Assembly: GCA_003671025.1 (NCBI GenBank)
Contig: QWPW01000008.1
Location: forward strand, 1-64,000
Source of the DNA: Planctomycetota bacterium
GTDB lineage: Bacteria > Planctomycetota > Phycisphaerae > Phycisphaerales > SM1A02
Length of the DNA stretch: 64,000 nt
Reading direction: 5' to 3'
This document shows positions 29,213 through 37,202 of this stretch, piece by piece (positions within the stretch are counted from its first letter, which is position 1; the number at the start of each line of letters is the position of its first letter). Below the pieces are notes generated by a model. That model ran no database searches. It was not told where the DNA came from and was given only the letters and a program-made list of their open reading frames with translations. Made by a program: the position numbers and the translations under genes.

Positions 29213-29992
29213 ATGGATAAAGCAAGCGTTGTCGGAAGTCTCATTGGCATCGTCGCCTGCGTCCTCGTGATGTACATGGCGTCGCACGGTCACTTCGAGA
29301 TGTTCTATTCCGAGAAGGGCTTCATCATGGTCGGCGGTGGCACGGTTTCCGTGTTGCTCATGGCCATGCCCATTGAAAACCTTAAGTGCGTGCCTGGCTA
29401 TGTGAAGCGTTTCTTGTTCAACAAGGGACTGAGCGCGCTGGACACCGTGAAGTTGATGAGCTCGCTCTCGGACAAGGCTCGTCGCGACGGCATCTTGGCG
29501 CTTGAGAACGAAATCGAAAAGATCGACGACCCGTTCCTCTCCAAGGGACTGCGTATGGCGGTGGACGGCACCGATGAAGAAATCATCGAGACCACTTTGC
29601 GCCTCGAAGTGATGGCGATGCAAGAGCGTCACAAGGCGGGCAAGAAATTCTTCGACATCATCAAGGTGTACGCGCCGGGCTACGGCCTGGTGGCCACGCT
29701 CATTGGTCAAGTCGGAATGTTCGGCAACCTCGGTGGTGACATTCAAACGCTCGGTCACATGTTGGCCATCGCCGTCGTCGCGACCATGTACGGCACGGTG
29801 CTGGCGAACGCAGTTGCCGGTCCGATGGGTGACAAGCTTGCGCTTCGTTCGAGCGAAGAAATCCTCAGCCGCGAAATGATGCTGCAAGGAATTCTTTCGA
29901 TTCAAGCGGGCGACAATCCACGTGCGACGCAAGAGAAGATGCTCGCGTTCATTCCCAACACGGTGCGCCGTGGACTCAAGATGGCCGCGTAA
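29213..29992 (+). CDS. motA: Flagellar motor stator protein MotA
   Basis: A 259-residue inner-membrane stator subunit that with MotB conducts protons or sodium ions to drive the flagellum. Four helices are visible: residues 5-25, 32-52, about 150-172 (YAPGYGLVATLIGQVGMF) and about 183-205 (LAIAVVATMYGTVLANAV). The large cytoplasmic loop between helices two and three carries charged residues (SDKARRDGILALENEIEKIDD), as in MotA/PomA torque-generating loops. The start is ATG 29213, just after a GGAGCG ribosome site. The gene pairs with motB 88 bases downstream. The 267 bases before it (28946-29212) show no convincing gene. Confidence 0.95.
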   Translation: MDKASVVGSLIGIVACVLVMYMASHGHFEMFYSEKGFIMVGGGTVSVLLMAMPIENLKCVPGYVKRFLFNKGLSALDTVKLMSSLSDKARRDGILALENEIEKIDDPFLSKGLRMAVDGTDEEIIETTLRLEVMAMQERHKAGKKFFDIIKVYAPGYGLVATLIGQVGMFGNLGGDIQTLGHMLAIAVVATMYGTVLANAVAGPMGDKLALRSSEEILSREMMLQGILSIQAGDNPRATQEKMLAFIPNTVRRGLKMAA

Positions 29993-30080
29993 ACATGGCG
30001 GAAATCCTGCGGAAACACGCGAGTTCACAGTGACCCCGTGGCACGCGCAATCACGATTGCGCATATCGAGAGAATGAACC

Positions 30081-31007
30081 ATGTCCGACGCAAAGCATGA
30101 CGCAAAAGGCAAGAAGGACCAGGGCCACGGCCACGGTGGTGGCGGTGGTGACGACGGCCACAAGAAAAAGCACAAGAGCCACGGCGGTGGTCATGGCGGC
30201 GGTGGTCACGGTGAAGAGCATGAAGGCGCGCCCGAGTGGCTCATCTCGTTCGCCGACATGGTCATGCTCATGATGGGATTCTTCGTGATTCTGTTCGCGC
30301 TCAACTCGCAGCCCAAGGGCGGCAATGCTGGTGGTGGCGGTGAGCAGGACGAAGGTGTGGCCAACGAGCCCGACATGATTGACTTCGCGATTGCGCTGCG
30401 CAAAGCGTTTCACAACGAAGTCGACATCACGTCTACTGATCCCAAAGATCAACTGCTCATTCAACGCATTCTCTCGGAGCGCTATCAAGGCGCGGGCGAA
30501 AGTAAGGATGCGGGAACGAAGGGCAAAGATCAGAACGTGCAAAGCGTGCGTCCGAGCGATCACTTTGGACATGGCACCAGCGTGGCCTTCGCGCCGCGAT
30601 CGGATGCGCTCTCGGATGACGCGGCGAAGACGCTCGACGACCTCGCGCGACAGTTGCGTGGGCAGTCGATGGTGATCGAAGTGCGTGGCCATGTTGGCGC
30701 GAGCGAAAATTACGGTGAGCCTGATAAGGCGATGGTTCTCGCACTCGATCGCGCTGTCGAAGCTGCGCGTCGACTCGCGGCGGGAGGTGTCGACTGGTGG
30801 CGCATGCGTCTGGTCGCGGCCGGAAGCGGTGAGCGCGTCGATCCATTTCCTACCGATGCCGCGGCAGATGCACGAAACGCCCGGGTCGAGGTTCGTATTC
30901 TCGATGAGGTCGCCAGTCCGCGTGAGCGGTCGGAGCCAGTGATCTCGGCGGGGGCGGAGTCGAGTCAAGCGGGCTCGAGTGCGTCTGAGGCCGCTCATCC
31001 AAAGTGA
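30081..31007 (+). CDS. motB: Flagellar motor stator protein MotB with His/Gly-rich N-terminus
   Basis: A 308-residue stator partner of MotA. The single helix near residues 52-72 contains SFADMVMLMMGFFV with the ion-carrying Asp. An OmpA-like peptidoglycan-binding domain at about 170-280 contains VIEVRGHVGASE and ALDRAVEAARRL. The cytoplasmic N-terminus is odd: about 45 residues of Lys, Asp, Gly and many His (HGHGGGGGDD, HKKKHKSHGGGHGGGGHGEEH), whereas most MotB proteins have a short basic tail. The stretch could bind divalent metal or be a flexible linker; this is inference. The tail after the OmpA domain is short and polar. Confidence 0.94.
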   Translation: MSDAKHDAKGKKDQGHGHGGGGGDDGHKKKHKSHGGGHGGGGHGEEHEGAPEWLISFADMVMLMMGFFVILFALNSQPKGGNAGGGGEQDEGVANEPDMIDFAIALRKAFHNEVDITSTDPKDQLLIQRILSERYQGAGESKDAGTKGKDQNVQSVRPSDHFGHGTSVAFAPRSDALSDDAAKTLDDLARQLRGQSMVIEVRGHVGASENYGEPDKAMVLALDRAVEAARRLAAGGVDWWRMRLVAAGSGERVDPFPTDAAADARNARVEVRILDEVASPRERSEPVISAGAESSQAGSSASEAAHPK

Positions 31008-31238
31008 ATTGCCCACAGTGGCGATCGCCCAATTCGCGGGTTGTGTCTTGCTTACGCGCGCTTGCGTGTTAGATTTTTGGTGTCACGATCGAAGGGTTCG
31101 CGGCATCCATCGCTGGCTGCGTGCGAACGTGAACATCGGTTGCACATTTATGCGAACTTCGCCGCATCGACTCGCGAAGTGACAGCTACCGTAATCTGCT
31201 TGTCATTCCACTCGCGTCGCGAACATTGATCACCGCAT

Positions 31239-31326
31239 TTGAATCACGCTTGAATCACGCTTGAATCAGCTTTGAATCAGCTTTGAATCAGCTTTGAATC
31301 ACCTTCGACTCACCTTCGAATCACTC
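31239..31326 (+). repeat. 11-bp tandem array (TTGAATCASCT x8)
   Basis: Eight units of exactly 11 bp run head to tail: two TTGAATCACGC, three TTGAATCAGCT, then TTGAATCACCT, TCGACTCACCT and TCGAATCACTC. Units become more divergent toward the following gene. The array fills the end of the 366-base gap between motB and the subtilase-like gene; the rest (31008-31238) shows only AT-richer sequence and no gene. Confidence 0.93.
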
Positions 31327-31373
31327 GCGTGACAAGAACGTCACAAGAACTTGAAACAGGAACCGCGCCCCAG

Positions 31374-32945
31374 ATGCTGACTCACCGCGCCCGCTCACTC
31401 GTCACCGTTCTCGTTGCTGCATCTGTTGCGCCAACATTTACCGTCGCGTTTGTTTCAGCCGACACTTTGAGCGACATCAAGTACACCGATCTGCTCGCGC
31501 GTCTGGGCGCTTCGGCACCAACAGGCGCGGGCATCGGCATCGGTCAATGTGAGGCCGTGGAAAACTCGACCACCGGTGCGTACGCGCCCGATGTCACCCT
31601 CGCCGAGTTCGCAGGAACAACCTTCAGCATTCTCTCGGGCGCAGCGCCTGCGAGCTCACACGCGACCGAAGTTGGTCGCATGCTTTACGGCAACACGTTG
31701 TCGTGCGCGCCCGGCGTCACAAACGTGTCGGCGTGGAATGTGAATCTGTGGGTGGCCGCGGCGTACTTGCGCGTGGGCCAAGGCGCGACTGCTCCGGCGA
31801 CGCCTCCTGCAGGCGTGAAAGTTTTCAATCACTCGTGGATCGGTTCGTTCGGCTCTGCCGCGAACGACAACGATGGACTGCGCCGACTGGACTTCACAGT
31901 GACGCGCGACAATCTGTTCATCGCCGCAGGCACCAACAACGGTGCGGGCAGCGTGGGGCAGCCGCTGCTTTCGTACGCCTACAACAGCGTCAGCGTTGGG
32001 CTCATGAATGGTGGCCACAGCAACAGTCTGACTCCCGCAGGTATTGACGGACAAAATCGCCGCAAGCCAGACATCGTTGCGCCTGGCGCGTTCACGAGTT
32101 TCTCGACGCCAGTAGTGGGCGCCGCCGCAGCGCTGCTCTTCGACACCGCCGACAGTCATCCTGCGATCGCGGGCAATCCCAACGCGAACAAGTCACTCAC
32201 GATCAAGACCGCGATGATGGCGGGCACGACGCACCGCGCCGCGTGGAGTAACGGTGCTGCGACCAGTGGCCCGACCCGTGGTTCGACCATCACTCCGCTC
32301 GACCCGCTCTACGGCGCGGACTTGCTTAACGTTGATCGCGCGCACATGATTTTTACTGCGGGCGAAACCAATGGATTCAGCGCGCCCAACCCGTCGAGCT
32401 TCGCCATCCATCGCGGCTTTGACTACATCGCCAGCGCGGCATCGGGCTCGAGCACCTTCTGGACATTTCGCGTGCACAGCCGCGTCGATGAGGCGAGTTT
32501 CTTGGCTTCGTGGCATCGTTCGGTGATCACCGGTTTCACGACGTGGACGTTGCAAGACTTTGATCTGCGACTGTGGAAGTTGGTCAACGGCGTGCCCACA
32601 TCGTTGGTGGGCGACGGAGGGATTTCCGCGTTTTCCTCGGGAAATGTCGAGAGTTTGAGCAGCGTCGACAACGTCGAACACCTCTACTTGCGCGATCTCG
32701 CTTCGGGTGATTACGCCGTCGAATTGGTGCGCAAAGCTGGCACCCAGACCGCGTTGCCCGTCGTGCTCGCGTGGTATCTCCCCGACACTGTGCCCACGCC
32801 AGACCTTGATGGCGATGGTTTCGTCGGCGCCGCAGACCTTGCGATCATGCTCTCTCAGTGGGGCAGCAACGGACTTGCTGATCTCAACGGTGATCGCATC
32901 GTTGATGCCGCAGACTTGTCCATTTTCCTCACCGCATGGAGTTGA
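31374..32945 (+). CDS. Secreted subtilase-like (S8) protein with dockerin-like C-terminus
   Basis: A 523-residue exported protein. A signal peptide runs to about residue 29 (VAPTFTVAFVSA). Subtilase landmarks follow: SSHATEVGRMLYG for the His motif near residue 93, FNHSWIG for the oxyanion Asn region near 155, and VAPGAFTSFSTPVVGAAAALL for the Ser motif near 240. The first acid motif is unusual, GIGIGQCEAVEN, with no clear Asp-Thr/Ser-Gly. The C-terminal 48 residues contain two dockerin-like halves (DLDGDGFVGAADLA, DLNGDRIVDAADLS), a calcium-binding pattern common on secreted Phycisphaerae proteins. ATG 31374 is preferred over 31329 because the signal peptide begins there. The target is unknown. 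Confidence 0.75.
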   Translation: MLTHRARSLVTVLVAASVAPTFTVAFVSADTLSDIKYTDLLARLGASAPTGAGIGIGQCEAVENSTTGAYAPDVTLAEFAGTTFSILSGAAPASSHATEVGRMLYGNTLSCAPGVTNVSAWNVNLWVAAAYLRVGQGATAPATPPAGVKVFNHSWIGSFGSAANDNDGLRRLDFTVTRDNLFIAAGTNNGAGSVGQPLLSYAYNSVSVGLMNGGHSNSLTPAGIDGQNRRKPDIVAPGAFTSFSTPVVGAAAALLFDTADSHPAIAGNPNANKSLTIKTAMMAGTTHRAAWSNGAATSGPTRGSTITPLDPLYGADLLNVDRAHMIFTAGETNGFSAPNPSSFAIHRGFDYIASAASGSSTFWTFRVHSRVDEASFLASWHRSVITGFTTWTLQDFDLRLWKLVNGVPTSLVGDGGISAFSSGNVESLSSVDNVEHLYLRDLASGDYAVELVRKAGTQTALPVVLAWYLPDTVPTPDLDGDGFVGAADLAIMLSQWGSNGLADLNGDRIVDAADLSIFLTAWS

Positions 32946-32983
32946 GACTCGCGGCTGAGTTGAGTGCCACCGACGCAGTTGGT

Positions 32984-32989
32984 TAGCAT
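32984..32989 (+). promoter_or_regulatory. -10-like TAGCAT, 9 bases before start codon
   Basis: GGTTAGCATC precedes the ATG at 32999 by nine bases. The same GGTTAGCATC string stands ten bases before the ATG at 40307. Confidence 0.45.
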
Positions 32990-32998
32990 CCGCTCCTG

Positions 32999-34786
32999 AT
33001 GCGTCCGTCGACTCAGCGAATCTGGCTTGTGGTGTTGCTCCTCCTCGTGGGCGTGCCGCTGCTCTATCCAATTTGGCTCGGAGTCGCGAGCGCGTTCGTC
33101 GCTGATGACGGCTCGCTCACGCTGTTTCACGTGGTCAATGTGTTTCGCGATCCTGTGTTGCGCGACGGATTGCTCAACGCGTTTCTCATCGCATGCGGAA
33201 CGACTTCCATCGCAGTGTGCATTGCGCTGCCGTTGGCCATGCTCTCCGCGCGCACGACGTTTCCCGGCAAACCACTGCTCTCTACGCTCATCTTGGCGCC
33301 GCTGATCCTGCCGCCATTTGTCGGCGCAATCGGCATGAAGCAGCTGCTCGGGCGCGAAGGCGCGATCAATGCGTTCTTGCTCGATCTGCACGTGGTCTCT
33401 TCACCGATTGATTTCCTCGGCCACGGAGGCTTCTGGCTCATCATCGTGCTCGAAGCGATCGCGCTCTATCCGATTCTCTATCTCAATCTCGTGGCCGCGG
33501 TGGCGAATCTCGATCCCGCGATGGAAGAGGCCGCGATCAATGTCGGCGCAGGCAAATGGCGCAGGTTCTTCAAGATCACGCTGCCGCTGATTCGTCCAGG
33601 ATTGTTCGCCGGCGGCACCATCGTGTTTGTGTGGAGCTTCACTGAGCTAGGCACTCCGCTCATGATGGAGTTTTCTAAGACGACGCCAGTGCAGATCTTC
33701 AACGGCATCAAAGAGATGGAAGCGTCGCGCAGTCCTTACGCGCTCACTGCAGTGATGTTGGCCTCGTCGATATTGGCGTACACCATCGGACGATTTTTTC
33801 TCGGCGGCAAAGGTCACGCGATGTTGGCCAAGGCGAGTGCGGGCGCGGGACCGAAGCGGCTCACCTCGTCACACGCGTTGCTCGCCACCATGTTCTTCGC
33901 GTGCGTTTCATGTGTCGCGCTCTTGCCGCACATCGGGGTGATCGGAACCGCCTTCGCCGCCAACGGCCAGTGGTACGGAACGATTCTGCCTAGCAGCGTG
34001 ACCGACAATCACATGGTGCAAGCACTCACGCATCCGCTCAGTGCGGGCGCCGTGCGCAACTCGATTCTCTTCGCAGGAATCGCCACCATTCTCGATTGCA
34101 TCGTGGGATTGTTTGTGGCGCGATTGCTCGTGCGCGGAACCGTGTGGGGCCGCGGTCTGCTGGACGCGATGGTGATGTTGCCGCTCGCTGTGCCTGGCTT
34201 GGTGTTCGCGTTTGGTCTGGTCGCCGCGAGTTTGCGATGGCCGTTCAACGGCACGCCTCCGCAGTGGGTCGCTTCGATATTTGCGCTTTTGCCCGCAGAT
34301 TTGAGTAGTTGGGCGATGAACGCGCCGCTCAAGTTTGTTGGTGACATCCTCGGACCGATGCCCAATCCGATTCCGTTTTTGATTCTCGCGTATGCCGTGC
34401 GCCGTCTTCCTTATGTCGTGCGTGCCGCTGCGGCGGGCCTTGAACAAACATCAGTCGCGCTCGAAGAGGCGGGCTACAACGTCGGAGCTTCGCGTTGGCG
34501 CGTCATGCGCAAGATCGTGTTGCCTCTGCTCGCCGCCAATCTTGCAGCGGGTGCGATTCTCGCGTTCTGCTTCGCGATGCTCGAAGTGTCGGACAGCCTG
34601 ATCTTGGCGCAGCGCGAAGGCGACTATCCGATCACCAAGGCGATCTTCACGCTCGCGGAACGTTTAGGCGATGGGCCCGGTGTCGCGAGCGCGCTCGGCG
34701 TGTGGGCGATGGCGTTCTTAGGTATCGCCTTGGCCACTGCTGCGGCGTTGGTGGGCAAGAAGGCCGGCGCTATCTTCCGCGGTTGA
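32999..34786 (+). CDS. ABC transporter permease, two-domain FbpB type
   Basis: A 595-residue inner-membrane permease with about twelve helices in two homologous halves. Each half carries a clean EAA loop that docks the ATPase: EEAAINVGAGKWRRFFKITLP near residue 175 and EEAGYNVGASRWRVMRKIVLP near 485. This layout is typical of iron(III), thiamine or 2-aminoethylphosphonate importers. Neither a solute-binding protein nor an ATPase gene is adjacent, so it is an orphan locus here. The solute-binding protein at 4076 is of a matching family, but a partnership is speculative, since that gene already precedes a permease-like gene. Confidence 0.9.
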   Translation: MRPSTQRIWLVVLLLLVGVPLLYPIWLGVASAFVADDGSLTLFHVVNVFRDPVLRDGLLNAFLIACGTTSIAVCIALPLAMLSARTTFPGKPLLSTLILAPLILPPFVGAIGMKQLLGREGAINAFLLDLHVVSSPIDFLGHGGFWLIIVLEAIALYPILYLNLVAAVANLDPAMEEAAINVGAGKWRRFFKITLPLIRPGLFAGGTIVFVWSFTELGTPLMMEFSKTTPVQIFNGIKEMEASRSPYALTAVMLASSILAYTIGRFFLGGKGHAMLAKASAGAGPKRLTSSHALLATMFFACVSCVALLPHIGVIGTAFAANGQWYGTILPSSVTDNHMVQALTHPLSAGAVRNSILFAGIATILDCIVGLFVARLLVRGTVWGRGLLDAMVMLPLAVPGLVFAFGLVAASLRWPFNGTPPQWVASIFALLPADLSSWAMNAPLKFVGDILGPMPNPIPFLILAYAVRRLPYVVRAAAAGLEQTSVALEEAGYNVGASRWRVMRKIVLPLLAANLAAGAILAFCFAMLEVSDSLILAQREGDYPITKAIFTLAERLGDGPGVASALGVWAMAFLGIALATAAALVGKKAGAIFRG

Positions 34787-34847
34787 TTGCAGCGAGACGT
34801 TGATGCGATCAGTGGATCTTCGGCGCACTCATCAACTTCGCTTCGGG

Positions 34848-37100
34848 TTATCTCCGTGCGACTTGCTCGAGCGCCAGCGAGATGCGCAACAAACCGTAGC
34901 TCACGCGTCCTTCGAGTTGGTCGAAGATCACGCGCAGCCCTCCGCTCGAGTCGGAGGCGAACGCATCGTCGATCTCGCGTGCCGTCTGCGCGCTCATGAA
35001 CTGGTCGCGTGAAAACGATTCGCCCGATTCAATCGCAGCGATGAGATGTCCTTCAATGGTGCCAGTGCTCAGTGCGCGCACGCGGGTGATCTCGTCGATC
35101 GAGTGTCCTTCGCGAAACAGCGCGAGCGTCTGCGTCGTCGTTTCGTTGAGTGCGTCGACCTCTTTCGCTTTGCGCGCGGGCGCACTCTTGACTCGGGCAC
35201 GCGCGTCGACTGATGCGAACTCGACACGCGCATGACTCTCGAGCCACTGCGTAATCGCGTCGCCAAAAGCACCGCCAAAGTCGGCGTATTTGCGCTCGCC
35301 GATGCCGGGCACACTCAAGAATTCATCGCGGCTTGCGGGATACGCGCGCGCCATGTGCCGCAGCGCAACATCGGAAAACACAACGTAGGGCGGAACTCCA
35401 CGGGCATCGGCGAGCGATTTGCGCACGACGCGCAGACGTTCGAACAGCGGCTCGTCGCACTCGATCGCGCCGGCTTTCACCGCGCCCTTGCGTTTGGATT
35501 TGCCGTCGCTGCCAAGTTCGGACTCATCGACGGTCACGACCGACTTCACCAACATGACGGCAGCGCGCGAGCGCAACGCATCAAATCCAAGTTCGGAAAT
35601 CTCCAGGGTGGGAAACTGTCCAGTGCTTTGCACGAGATGTCCCGACTGCAACAACTGTCGTCCCAGTGAGAGCCACGCCGCGCGCGGACGATCCTTGCCG
35701 ATGCCGTAGGTCGAGAGCGTGTCATGCGACCAACGACGAATCTTTTCGGTGTCGGCTCCCGCGAGCACATCGGCGACATGTTGCAGTCCCACACCGAAGC
35801 CGTCTTTCTGCGCGATGCGCCACACGCAACTGAGAAGCTTTTGGGCATCGACAGTTGCGTCGAACGACTCGCGCGGATCGATGCAGTTGTCGCACGCATC
35901 ACAACGACCATCACTCCACGTTTCGCCGAAGTACCCGAGCAACTCGACGCGCCGACAACGCGCGCTGTCGGCGAACGCAGCCATCTTGTCGAGCTGGGCA
36001 CGCGCGACGCGACGCGCATCGAGGTCTTCCATTTCCGCGAGAAATCCCACATATTTCGCGACATCACCGCGCGAGTACAAGAGCAAGCACTCGGCGGGAA
36101 GTCCATCGCGTCCCGCGCGTCCTGTCTCTTGGTAATAGCCTTCGATGTTCTTGGGCAGATCGGCGTGAATCACAAATCGCACGTTGGGTTTGTTGATGCC
36201 CATACCAAACGCAACCGTCGCGCACATGACGCGCAACTCGTCGCGTAAGAACGCATCTTGATGACGCGCACGCATCGCTGGGTCAAGTCCCGCGTGATAG
36301 GGCGCCGCCGCAACGCCCTTGGCCACCAGTGCCGCGGCCATCGATTCGGTTCCTTTGCGCGATTGGCAGTAGACGATTCCCGCGTCATCCAAACTGTCGG
36401 GACGAGCGCGCACAAACTCGACCACTTGCGCCGACGCCTTCTCTTTCGCCTTCACGCGATAGGTGAGATTGGGGCGATTGAAGCTGGCGACGAATACCGA
36501 CGGATCGATCAGCTTCAGTTGCGTGACGATGTCGGCGCGCACGCGCGGCGTGGCGGTGGCGGTGAGCGCGAGCACGGGCACGCCGGGCAACACTTCGCGC
36601 ACGCTCACCAGTCGTCGGTACTCGGGACGAAAGTCGTGGCCCCACTCGCTGATGCAGTGCGCCTCATCCACCGCCAAAGCGTCGACGCGCCAACGTTGCA
36701 AACTGCGCAAGAAATCAGGCAAAACCAAGCGTTCAGGCGCGACGAACAACAACTTGATGCGCCCCGCATCGAGCGCGTTCAATCGCTTGCGCGCTTCACG
36801 ATCGTCCAGCGACGAGTTGAGCGCGGTCGCCTCAACTCCTGCCGCGTGCAATTGATCGACTTGATCCTTCATCAACGCGATGAGCGGTGAGACCACGACG
36901 GTCAACCCATCGCGCACCAACGCAGGAAGTTGATAGCACAGACTCTTGCCCGCACCCGTGGGCAAGATGGCGACGGCATCCATGTTCGCCAGCGACGCTT
37001 CCATGATCTCGCGTTGCAGCGGACGAAACGCGTCGTAGCCGAACACTTGCTTGAGCAGTGCCGGCAGTCGCGCGGAGGAAGTGAGCATGTTGGTCGACAT
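34848..37100 (-). CDS. recQ: ATP-dependent DNA helicase RecQ
   Basis: A 750-residue 3'-5' DNA helicase of recombination repair. Helicase motifs: ILPTGAGKSLCYQLP near residue 45, DEAHCISEWGHDFRPEY near 140, then ALTATATP, and ATVAFGMGINKPNVRFVIH near 285 with the ETGRAGRDG arginine-finger motif. The zinc-binding part of the RQC region is seen as C near 375 plus CDACDNC near 395. An HRDC domain lies near 560-640, and a further helix-rich C-terminal module (EGHSIDEITRVRALSTGTIEGHL) resembles the extra RecQ C-terminal winged-helix domain. ATG 37100 is chosen over 37154 because family homology begins right after it. It faces the DUF885 gene in the same direction. Confidence 0.96.
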   Translation of the reverse strand: MSTNMLTSSARLPALLKQVFGYDAFRPLQREIMEASLANMDAVAILPTGAGKSLCYQLPALVRDGLTVVVSPLIALMKDQVDQLHAAGVEATALNSSLDDREARKRLNALDAGRIKLLFVAPERLVLPDFLRSLQRWRVDALAVDEAHCISEWGHDFRPEYRRLVSVREVLPGVPVLALTATATPRVRADIVTQLKLIDPSVFVASFNRPNLTYRVKAKEKASAQVVEFVRARPDSLDDAGIVYCQSRKGTESMAAALVAKGVAAAPYHAGLDPAMRARHQDAFLRDELRVMCATVAFGMGINKPNVRFVIHADLPKNIEGYYQETGRAGRDGLPAECLLLYSRGDVAKYVGFLAEMEDLDARRVARAQLDKMAAFADSARCRRVELLGYFGETWSDGRCDACDNCIDPRESFDATVDAQKLLSCVWRIAQKDGFGVGLQHVADVLAGADTEKIRRWSHDTLSTYGIGKDRPRAAWLSLGRQLLQSGHLVQSTGQFPTLEISELGFDALRSRAAVMLVKSVVTVDESELGSDGKSKRKGAVKAGAIECDEPLFERLRVVRKSLADARGVPPYVVFSDVALRHMARAYPASRDEFLSVPGIGERKYADFGGAFGDAITQWLESHARVEFASVDARARVKSAPARKAKEVDALNETTTQTLALFREGHSIDEITRVRALSTGTIEGHLIAAIESGESFSRDQFMSAQTAREIDDAFASDSSGGLRVIFDQLEGRVSYGLLRISLALEQVARR

Positions 37101-37202
37101 GGTGCGTTCTTGATCGTGCTGTCTTGGTGAAGAGAATGAGCCGCGCGCGTTCACAACGCCGGCGTACTGCTCAAGCGATGCTGTCGCCGCGTTGCCGCGA
37201 AG

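Noticed and set aside
29098-29220. Possible 40-residue ORF ending over the motA start codon
   Set aside because: Ser/Ala/Arg low-complexity translation, no ribosome site and no homology that I recognise. The stop overlap with motA is suggestive but not enough.
28928-30175. 415-residue reverse-strand ORF opposite motA
   Set aside because: motA is certain on the forward strand. The reverse frame is Arg/His-rich with no recognisable domain.
31008-31110. Terminator after motB near GATTTTTGG
   Set aside because: Only a weak ACGC/GCGT pairing precedes the T run, which is too weak to call.
31239-31326. CRISPR array
   Set aside because: Units are contiguous 11-mers with no spacers, and no cas gene is present. 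The same applies to the other tandem arrays.
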